Positions 1 through 4,658 of a DNA stretch of 18,969 bases are shown here, one piece after another (the first letter of the stretch is position 1; each line of letters begins with the position of its first letter). Where the stretch lies: positions 1 to 18,969 of the forward strand of contig JAEEKO010000001.1 of the NCBI GenBank assembly GCA_016282415.1, written 5' to 3'. The notes under the pieces were generated by a model. That model had not been told where the DNA came from, made no database searches, and was given only the letters and a program-made list of their open reading frames with translations. Source of the DNA: Caryophanales bacterium. GTDB taxonomy: Bacteria > Bacillota_I > Bacilli_A > RF39 > UBA660. Both the position numbers and the translations under genes were made by a program.

Positions 1-1
1 A

Positions 2-328
2 ACCTTACCAAAGTTAGAAAAGAAAGTGGGAGTTAGATTTCCATATTCACCATATATTACCGAAAAGATTATGCGTTTCATCGTTGAAATGACTGATGAA
101 TATAAACGTGTTTATGAAATTGCTAGCCGTTACCCTGATATTTGTTTAACAATTGTTTCCAATATTTTAACAATTGCATTATATGAGAATAAAACTGAAG
201 TAAATATGGGACATATTTATCGTGCAATTAGAGATACTAAAAATATTTATGAAGATTCTAAACAAAAAGAACTAGTTCGTTTTAAAGAAGAATTTATAGA
301 TATTATTAAAGAAGAAGGATTTATGTAA
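2..328 (+). CDS. C-terminal part of a protein, possibly AAA+ ATPase lid (5' end outside window)
   Basis: The frame is open from base 2 to the TAA at 326-328, so this is the last ~108 codons of a gene starting before the window. A GTG at 26 is in frame but has no ribosome binding site and is unlikely to be the start. The fragment is mostly helical and charged, with no membrane segment. The stretch YITEKIMRFIVEMTDEYKR followed by SRYPDICLTIVS resembles in spacing the helical lid after the first AAA+ module of ClpA/ClpB proteins, where a Tyr/Arg helix is followed by R-x-P-D. That is inference from pattern only; no Walker motif is in view. The gene ends against a hairpin terminator shared with the convergent minus-strand gene. 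Confidence 0.6.
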   Translation, partial: TLPKLEKKVGVRFPYSPYITEKIMRFIVEMTDEYKRVYEIASRYPDICLTIVSNILTIALYENKTEVNMGHIYRAIRDTKNIYEDSKQKELVRFKEEFIDIIKEEGFM

Positions 329-329
329 T

Positions 330-357
330 AAAAAACTAGTCATTTGACTAGTTTTTT
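330..357. terminator. bidirectional intrinsic terminator
   Basis: A 7-bp stem ACTAGTC/GACTAGT (335-341 with 346-352) with a 4-nt loop is flanked by A5-6 and T6. It therefore ends transcription in both directions between two convergent genes. The minus-strand stop codon (356-358) touches it. Confidence 0.85.
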
Positions 358-856
358 AATAATAATTCTTAGGAGTTAGTTTTGCAGTGATTTCAAATTC
401 ATCTTTTGGATTGCTATTTGTAATATTAAACGCAATATTGTTTTTGCTTAATAATTCTAAAAATTTTGCAAAATCGAAGTAGAATGTACCTTCTTTATAA
501 TATGGTAATACGTATTCTATTTGCTCATATGAATTTCCATCTTCAGCAACTCCCACTATTTGATCTTTATTCTTAATAATAAAATCTTCAATACTTATTC
601 CGTTCTCAATTAATAAATCGCCATAGTAGATTAAATATATTTTGGCTTCGATAGAATCCTTGGCAAACAGTTTTTTAATATAATAATTTGCAAAATCAGA
701 GGTTTTCTTATCAATGTCTTCGACGAATTCATATGATTGCATATCAAAAACAATTGAACCTTTAATTGGATGAGAACGATATAATTCTTTTACTGAAATT
801 AAATAGCACTTTAATGATTTTTCTTCTATGATTTGTTTTTTTAATTCCTTATCCAT
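356..856 (-). CDS. hypothetical soluble protein, 166 aa
   Basis: Not recognised. Starts at ATG 856-854 with a clear ribosome binding site GGAGGG at 868-863, six bases upstream. The protein has no signal peptide or membrane segment. It begins with a charged helix (MDKELKKQIIEEKSLK), then alternating hydrophobic strands and charged loops rich in Asp, Glu, Lys and Tyr, as in a small cytoplasmic alpha/beta protein. It has one cysteine, in the N-terminal part, and no catalytic signature I can name. A TATAAT -10 lies at 888-883, just downstream of the terminator of the 57-residue gene, so it is probably transcribed alone. It ends on the bidirectional terminator at 330-357. Confidence 0.75.
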   Translation of the reverse strand: MDKELKKQIIEEKSLKCYLISVKELYRSHPIKGSIVFDMQSYEFVEDIDKKTSDFANYYIKKLFAKDSIEAKIYLIYYGDLLIENGISIEDFIIKNKDQIVGVAEDGNSYEQIEYVLPYYKEGTFYFDFAKFLELLSKNNIAFNITNSNPKDEFEITAKLTPKNYY

Positions 857-882
857 TATAATCCCTCCAAAATATGTTCTTT

Positions 883-888
883 ATTATA
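883..888 (-). promoter_or_regulatory. -10 box for the 166-aa gene
   Basis: The minus strand reads TATAAT here, 15 bases before the GGAGGG site. The -35 region (TAGAAT at 911-906, 17-nt spacing) would lie inside the stem of the preceding terminator, so it is weakly supported. Confidence 0.45.
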
Positions 889-892
889 TAAT

Positions 893-918
893 AAAAGACT
901 AGTAAATTCTAGTCTTAT
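893..918 (-). terminator. intrinsic terminator of the 57-aa gene
   Basis: Stem AAGACTAG/CTAGTCTT (895-902 with 909-916), 6-nt loop, followed on the minus strand by a T-rich run. It begins five bases after the TGA stop of the upstream small membrane protein gene. Confidence 0.8.
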
Positions 919-920
919 TA

Positions 921-1094
921 TCATCTTTCAGAGATCTTTTTAAATACTACACATATTATAAATGCTCCAAGAGCAATTCCTAATAAAATTAGGACTTCAG
1001 TTGATAAATAATGATTTAAAAAGTTATAACATGAAACAACAATGTTTCTAAAAAAATCATAAATACTTTGAAAAAATTCTTTAAATTCGTTCAT
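921..1094 (-). CDS. small single-span membrane protein, 57 aa
   Basis: Not recognised. The start is taken at ATG 1094-1092 because AGAGGA lies six bases upstream (1106-1101). An in-frame ATG 24 bases earlier (1118-1116) has no ribosome site and overlaps the -10 box. Residues 1-32 form an amphipathic, Phe-rich segment (MNEFKEFFQSIYDFFRN); residues about 33-51 are a transmembrane helix (VLILLGIALGAFIICVVF); the end is basic (KKISER), so the C-terminus is probably cytoplasmic. It could be a small membrane regulator, a peptide toxin or a structural peptide; nothing in the sequence decides. The stop is TGA directly followed by TAA, the only TGA stop seen in the window. Confidence 0.6.
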   Translation of the reverse strand: MNEFKEFFQSIYDFFRNIVVSCYNFLNHYLSTEVLILLGIALGAFIICVVFKKISER

Positions 1095-1116
1095 TTTTAT
1101 TCCTCTTTCTATTATC

Positions 1117-1145
1117 ATTATAATTTAAACCAAATAGGGAGTAAA
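1117..1145 (-). promoter_or_regulatory. promoter of the 57-aa gene
   Basis: Minus-strand -10 TATAAT at 1122-1117 and -35 TTTACT at 1145-1140, spacing 17. The -10 overlaps the upstream in-frame ATG, which supports the shorter start. Confidence 0.6.
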
Positions 1146-1176
1146 TAAAATTATTAATAGGGATGTAAAGTATTGC

Positions 1177-1205
1177 TTGATTTTTAAGTGATTATTTGAT
1201 ATTCT
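1177..1205 (+). promoter_or_regulatory. promoter of tRNA-His
   Basis: -35 TTGATT at 1177-1182, 17-nt spacer, -10 TATTCT at 1200-1205; the mature tRNA begins 13 bases after the -10. Confidence 0.6.
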
Positions 1206-1217
1206 ATTAATGCGTAT

Positions 1218-1294
1218 GGCGGAATTGGTGAAGTGGTTAACACGCCGGATTGTGGCTCCGGTATGCGTGGGTTCGATCCCCACATTTCGCCCCA
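1218..1294 (+). tRNA. tRNA-His (GTG anticodon)
   Basis: Full cloverleaf. Acceptor GCGGAAT (1219-1225) pairs with ATTTCGC (1284-1290). The extra G at 1218 pairs with discriminator C at 1291, the G-1 identity element of tRNA-His. The anticodon stem CCGGA/TCCGG encloses anticodon GTG at 1252-1254, and the T arm is GTGGG TTCGATC CCCAC. CCA is encoded (1292-1294). It stands alone with its own promoter and terminator. Confidence 0.97.
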
Positions 1295-1306
1295 TTTTAA
1301 ATAGTG

Positions 1307-1325
1307 ACGTCTCGTTACGAGGCGT
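1307..1325 (+). other. GC-rich hairpin in the tRNA-His trailer
   Basis: An 8-bp stem (1307-1314 with 1318-1325, one G-T pair) with loop TTA, 12 bases after the tRNA CCA end. It has no U-tract, so it is not itself the terminator; it may set the 3' trailer for processing. Confidence 0.5.
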
Positions 1326-1327
1326 GT

Positions 1328-1360
1328 AAAAGGCTCTGTTCTAATGAATAGGACTTTTTT
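1328..1360 (+). terminator. intrinsic terminator of tRNA-His
   Basis: Stem of bases 1335-1341 with 1346-1352 around loop TAAT, extended outward past one mismatch by A-T and G-C pairs, followed by a run of six T at 1355-1360. Confidence 0.7.
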
Positions 1361-1513
1361 ATTGCAAACAATTGTGAATTCTTCGAGTATGAATCCAAAA
1401 ATACATATATTTTGAATTTAAATGATGGTTCTGCTAGTATTATTATTGGACAATTAGAAGATACTGAACCACCTTCATTAAAAAATCTTAGTTTTATAGC
1501 TGTAAAAAAATAA
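1352..1513 (+). pseudogene. remnant: C-terminal tail of a lost gene
   Basis: An open frame of 53 codons from just after TAG at 1349-1351 to TAA at 1511-1513. It has no ATG or GTG start and no ribosome site; the only start-like codon is a TTG at 1412. The translation has protein-like composition and ends ...IIGQLEDTEPPSLKNLSFIAVKK, like the tail of a folded domain rather than random AT-rich sequence. The 5' end overlaps the tRNA-His terminator, and a bidirectional terminator follows the stop. I read it as the remaining tail of a gene deleted up to the tRNA. The parent family is not recognised. Confidence 0.45.
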
Positions 1514-1546
1514 AAAAAGAACTAATTAATAATTCGTTCTTTTTTG
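1512..1546. terminator. bidirectional intrinsic terminator
   Basis: Stem AAAAAGAAC/GTTCTTTTT (GAAC 1519-1522 with GTTC 1536-1539, plus flanking A and T runs). It serves the plus-strand remnant and the minus-strand 209-aa gene, whose stop codon (1528-1526) lies in the loop. Confidence 0.75.
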
Positions 1547-2155
1547 TTTTAATTGCATAACTTGTTCTTCAAAATAAGAATGATTATCTTCGAAGAATTC
1601 TTTAAGTTGTTCTCTAAGACTTTCAAGTTGAATATATTTTACTGCATCTTTGGGTTTGATTTGGTGTTTTTCTACAAGGTGACATAACATTTCGTAATAG
1701 ATATCAGCATAAGTATATTCTTCATCGCCTATATTAAATACTTTATCATACTTGTTTTTATACGTTCTACTTAATTTAGTACCTGGTAGTTTAAAAGTAT
1801 CGGTAAAAAATTTAATATATTTTTTGTCAAAATCCTTTTCCTTAATAATTATTTCTGGTAATGGAATTCTTTCAGGATATAATTCACTACTTTTAGAAGA
1901 CGATACAACATCGTAGAATCCAAAACCATATTGATCAATAATTTCGTCTGGAATTTCGCATATTTCGATTGTTGCTGCCCATAGTCTAGGTTTATAATAC
2001 TCAGCATGATCATCAAACATAAAGAAATGTTTATAACCAATATCATCTTCATATTTAAAATTATTATCACCAGCAGCTGAGTTATATGGACTATAATCCT
2101 CATTATTAATTAAGCAAAATATTTCGAGACTTTTTAAACATCGATAAGCTAACAT
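1526..2155 (-). CDS. hypothetical soluble protein, 209 aa
   Basis: Not recognised. ATG at 2155-2153; the ribosome site TAGGT at 2165-2161 overlaps the TAG stop of the gene before it. Stop to start is 7 bases, so the two genes are almost certainly co-transcribed and probably translationally coupled. No signal peptide or membrane span. Residues 1-60 contain many aromatic and acidic residues with the run YKHFFMFDDHAEYY; a Pro/Ile strand region (ERIPLPEIIIKEKDF) follows near residue 100; the last 45 residues are a charged helix ending in KQKRTNY. An 84-aa open frame inside it in another frame is a shadow. A partner role for the adjacent membrane protein is plausible from the operon, but no enzymatic signature is visible. 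Confidence 0.75.
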   Translation of the reverse strand: MLAYRCLKSLEIFCLINNEDYSPYNSAAGDNNFKYEDDIGYKHFFMFDDHAEYYKPRLWAATIEICEIPDEIIDQYGFGFYDVVSSSKSSELYPERIPLPEIIIKEKDFDKKYIKFFTDTFKLPGTKLSRTYKNKYDKVFNIGDEEYTYADIYYEMLCHLVEKHQIKPKDAVKYIQLESLREQLKEFFEDNHSYFEEQVMQLKQKRTNY

Positions 2156-2162
2156 ATTATAC

Positions 2163-3212
2163 CTACTTTTTTGGTTTTAATTTAGGTACTAATGGTTCAT
2201 CCATAATACTATTAACTATTTTTATATCTTGTAATTCATGATTATATGATTCTTTTATTTCATTATCTTTAATAGGTTTAGTTTGTTCAAGACATTCTTC
2301 TACTATTTTTGTTTGTTCTATTAATTTAGCAATATCTTTACTGATGTCAAAAATCTCACATTTTACATTAATATTAGTACATTTTTTAGATTTAATTTCT
2401 TTAATATCTAGTTTATCTTTATATAACTCATCATTAAATTTATGAAATAGGTGCTTATCTTTAACAATTTTAATATAGTTATATAAAAATCCACATTCAG
2501 CGCCAATGATAAATTGGGCAATAATACCATTAAATAAGCTTGTTTCGATACCAGCACCAATTAAAGGAGCATTAAACACTAAGAATGTAAGAAAGGCAGT
2601 GTACAATGAATTAACTACTAATTTATCAAATAGAAAGTGACGATCAAAAAGATCACCAAATTCTCTTATTAAAAAATATCTTTTTGTGGCATTATCTAAA
2701 TCATATAATCTTCTACTGATTTTCATTTTTAATTCTTCGTAATTCTCGTTGGTTTTTTTGATTGTTGGTTCTTCATCTTCATTGTTGAATAATCTTAAGT
2801 CTATTGCTAGATTACGGTTTTCTAGTTCTTCTATTAAAATTTCATTACGAATTAGTTTTTCATCAAGTTCTTTGTTATTATTAATGCCAGTGACTTCTTT
2901 GATTTTTTTATTATAAATATGATTAATAATCGAATTAACAATTACGCTTCCAGCAATACTAGATGTAATAATAATTTGGGACATTAAACCATTAGTAAGG
3001 ATAGGTGCTAATAAACCAGCATGAGCTAGGATACAAAAAGTAATTCCTTCAATAAAATAAAATGCTAAAGCGTAGGAAAATGTTCGCTTTTCGCGGTCTT
3101 TAAAACAATTAGTTTTTAAAGCCATTTTTTTGTTATAAGCATTATTGATTCTTTCATTGTTATTAGCTTTTGTATTATTTAATAAAACGGCAATTTTTTG
3201 ATCATTTTTCAT
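2163..3212 (-). CDS. hypothetical membrane protein with two helix pairs and a central coiled region, 349 aa
   Basis: Not recognised. The start is placed at ATG 3212-3210, with GGGGGATG eight bases upstream; the longer frame from TTG at 3227 would put its start inside that ribosome site. Residues 1-44 are polar and cytoplasmic-looking (basic at NKKMALKTN and DREKRTF). Two transmembrane helices follow at about 45-70 and 78-100. About 100 charged residues with coiled-coil character come next (105-190, including LDEKLIRNEILIEELENRN). A second helix pair lies at about 200-217 and 222-247, then a polar ~100-residue tail ending LVPKLKPKK. Both hairpins are Gly/Ala/Ile rich, and their similar arrangement suggests an internal duplication. 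It is the first gene of a two-gene unit with the 209-aa protein. Confidence 0.75.
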   Translation of the reverse strand: MKNDQKIAVLLNNTKANNNERINNAYNKKMALKTNCFKDREKRTFSYALAFYFIEGITFCILAHAGLLAPILTNGLMSQIIITSSIAGSVIVNSIINHIYNKKIKEVTGINNNKELDEKLIRNEILIEELENRNLAIDLRLFNNEDEEPTIKKTNENYEELKMKISRRLYDLDNATKRYFLIREFGDLFDRHFLFDKLVVNSLYTAFLTFLVFNAPLIGAGIETSLFNGIIAQFIIGAECGFLYNYIKIVKDKHLFHKFNDELYKDKLDIKEIKSKKCTNINVKCEIFDISKDIAKLIEQTKIVEECLEQTKPIKDNEIKESYNHELQDIKIVNSIMDEPLVPKLKPKK

Positions 3213-3237
3213 TATTTCATCCCCCAAAGTGTTTTTT

Positions 3238-3246
3238 AGTATAACA
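3238..3246 (-). promoter_or_regulatory. extended -10 promoter of the 349-aa/209-aa unit
   Basis: The minus strand reads TGT-TATACT (3246-3238), an extended -10, about 13 bases before the GGGGG ribosome site. No clear -35; the upstream bases are A/T only. Confidence 0.5.
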
Positions 3247-3268
3247 TAAAAAATTAAAAATTAAAATA

Positions 3269-3403
3269 TTATTTAAATTTTTTAGTATTTCTTTGATAAA
3301 AAGTTAATTTCTTAACATCTTTTTCTTTAATCGGTTTATCTAATAATATGCGTGGTAATTCTTTATTATCCGGTTTATCTTTAAGAATATCCTTTTTAAT
3401 CAT
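3269..3403 (-). CDS. small Lys-rich ORF, 44 aa
   Basis: An ORF of 44 codons plus TAA. ATG 3403-3401 is preceded by TTGGAAGTG with GGAAG about seven bases upstream, and a perfect TATAAT -10 box lies at 3429-3424. The product is highly charged: it begins MIKKDILKDKPDNKELPR, ends YQRNTKKFK, and contains about 14 Lys, with no cysteine, signal peptide or membrane span. It may bind nucleic acid or an acidic partner, or be a small accessory of the membrane gene just downstream. Promoter, ribosome site and reading frame together argue it is real, but no family is recognised. Confidence 0.55.
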   Translation of the reverse strand: MIKKDILKDKPDNKELPRILLDKPIKEKDVKKLTFYQRNTKKFK

Positions 3404-3423
3404 ACTTTCACTTCCAATTAAGT

Positions 3424-3429
3424 ATTATA
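3424..3429 (-). promoter_or_regulatory. -10 box of the 44-aa gene
   Basis: Perfect TATAAT on the minus strand; a weak -35 TTTTAC sits 18 bases upstream. It overlaps the -35 (TATACA, 3426-3431) of the divergent plus-strand gene, so the two promoters probably compete. Confidence 0.55.
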
Positions 3430-3454
3430 CAATAATAAATTTATGTGGTAAAAT
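3426..3454 (+). promoter_or_regulatory. promoter of the zinc-ribbon membrane protein gene
   Basis: -35 TATACA at 3426-3431, 17-nt spacer, -10 TAAAAT at 3449-3454 with an extended TGG at 3446-3448. Confidence 0.6.
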
Positions 3455-3469
3455 GTTTTTGGTGGTTAT

Positions 3470-3736
3470 ATGCAAGGTTTATTATTAGTGTTGTTAGCAT
3501 TTTATGGATTTGTTATTGCGGTAATTGTGTTATTTATTGCTATCATGCTAGTTTATAATACGAAAGTACAAGATGACTTTATTGATCAAAGTCATAAAAT
3601 AAAAGATAAAGTTAAACATCCGTTTGAAAAGAAAAAAGAAAAAGTGTTTAAATGTCCTAAATGTGAACAAGTAATTGATAAGAATGATTTATATTGTCGT
3701 TACTGTGGTAAAAAAATTACAAAAGAAAAAGCTTAA
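3470..3736 (+). CDS. small membrane-anchored zinc-ribbon protein, 88 aa
   Basis: ATG at 3470 with GGTGG four bases upstream. Residues 4-29 form one long hydrophobic helix; a Lys-rich linker (about 41-60) follows; the C-terminus carries C62-x2-C65 and C76-x2-C79 (FKCPKCEQV... YCRYCGKK), a classic zinc-ribbon spacing. The basic linker after the helix suggests the ribbon faces the cytoplasm. Proteins of this plan in Bacillota are poorly characterised; DNA, RNA or protein binding are all possible. Its TAA (3734-3736) directly abuts the stop of the convergent glycosyltransferase gene with no base between. A second zinc-ribbon gene starts at 18856. Confidence 0.85.
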   Translation: MQGLLLVLLAFYGFVIAVIVLFIAIMLVYNTKVQDDFIDQSHKIKDKVKHPFEKKKEKVFKCPKCEQVIDKNDLYCRYCGKKITKEKA

Positions 3737-3750
3737 TTATAATAAGCTTT
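3728..3750 (-). terminator. intrinsic terminator at a convergent gene junction
   Basis: Stem AAAGCTTA/TAAGCTTT (3728-3735 with 3743-3750) holds both abutting stop codons (3734-3739). The T-rich run exists only on the minus strand (TTTTTCTTTT after the stem), so it mainly ends the yfhO-csbB transcript. Confidence 0.7.
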
Positions 3751-4657
3751 CATCAAAGCCAATCTTTTCTTTAATAAGATAGATTGGTCTTTTTTTGACT
3801 TCAATATATGTTCTTCCTAAATATTCTCCTAAAATACCAATGGTTATTAATTGAATACCACCTAATAGAAGAATAACACATAGGATTGATGCATATCCAG
3901 GAACATCTTTTCCAACAATAAGCGTTTTAATTAATAAAATAATGAAATAAATAAAACTACTTATTGAAGATAGTATTCCGAAGAAAGTTGCAATCTTTAA
4001 CGGTTTAATACTAAAACCAATAATTCCAGTAAAAGCATATTTAATGTTTTCTTTAAAGTTGAATTTGGATTTGCCACTATAACGTTTTAAAACATCATAT
4101 TCCATATAACAAGTATTAAACCCAATCCATGAGAATAATCCTTTAGAGAAGCGATTAACTTCACTCATTTCTAAAATGGCATTTTTAACTAAACCATTAA
4201 ACATACGAAAATCACTAGCACCATTAATAAAGTCAACATCACTAATAATATTCATTAATTTATAAAAGATTTTTTTTAAGAATTTGTTAAGAAAGAATTC
4301 TTTTCTTTTTTTATTAACCATTACTACTTGATCAAATTCGTTTTTATCTAATTCTTTAATCATTTTAATTAGATATTTAGGATCTTGTTGTAAATCTCCA
4401 TCAATAATACAAGTATATTCACCTTTACTATACTTTAATCCAGCATAGATGGCAGCTTCTTTTTTAAAGTTTTTAGAAAAACTAATAATTTTAATATCTT
4501 TTAATTTTTTTAATTCGTTTAAAGTATCATCAGTTGAACCATCATCAATAAAAATAATTTCGTGGTTAATATCTTTTAATACATCTTGTAATTTTTCATT
4601 TAATTTATTAACGTTTCCTGCTTCATTCTTACAGGGTACTATTACACTTAATTTCAT
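3737..4657 (-). CDS. csbB: family 2 glycosyltransferase, CsbB/DPM1-like, undecaprenyl-phosphate sugar synthase
   Basis: A 306-aa membrane-bound GT2 enzyme of the dolichol-phosphate-mannose-synthase-like group, which moves a sugar from a nucleotide donor to polyprenyl phosphate at the inner membrane face. Visible: MKLSVIVPCKNE at the N-terminus, DDGST at 38-42, DGDLQQDP at 86-93 (the D-x-D metal/nucleotide site), GASDFR at 146-151, RYSGKSKFNFK at 192-202, and two transmembrane helices at about 221-246 and 256-279. Length is near that of B. subtilis CsbB. ATG 4657-4655 has GAGGG at 4667-4663, inside the last codons of yfhO; only one base separates the yfhO TAA from this ATG, so the two are coupled. 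In Bacilli this partnership modifies lipoteichoic acid, commonly with GlcNAc; the sugar here cannot be read from sequence. Confidence 0.85.
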   Translation of the reverse strand: MKLSVIVPCKNEAGNVNKLNEKLQDVLKDINHEIIFIDDGSTDDTLNELKKLKDIKIISFSKNFKKEAAIYAGLKYSKGEYTCIIDGDLQQDPKYLIKMIKELDKNEFDQVVMVNKKRKEFFLNKFLKKIFYKLMNIISDVDFINGASDFRMFNGLVKNAILEMSEVNRFSKGLFSWIGFNTCYMEYDVLKRYSGKSKFNFKENIKYAFTGIIGFSIKPLKIATFFGILSSISSFIYFIILLIKTLIVGKDVPGYASILCVILLLGGIQLITIGILGEYLGRTYIEVKKRPIYLIKEKIGFDESLL

Positions 4658-4658
4658 A

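Noticed and set aside
1849..2103. 84-codon minus-strand frame
   Set aside because: Lies wholly inside the 209-aa gene in another frame, with no ribosome site and odd composition (Ile/Met/Leu runs); a shadow.
356..3403. Defence island or toxin-antitoxin system
   Set aside because: The genes are unrecognised and accessory-looking, but no nuclease, ATPase, TIR, HEPN or antitoxin motif is visible; naming a defence role would be guesswork.
3424..3470. Riboswitch or leader RNA before the zinc-ribbon gene
   Set aside because: The 5' region is under 20 bases after the -10 box; too short for a structured leader.
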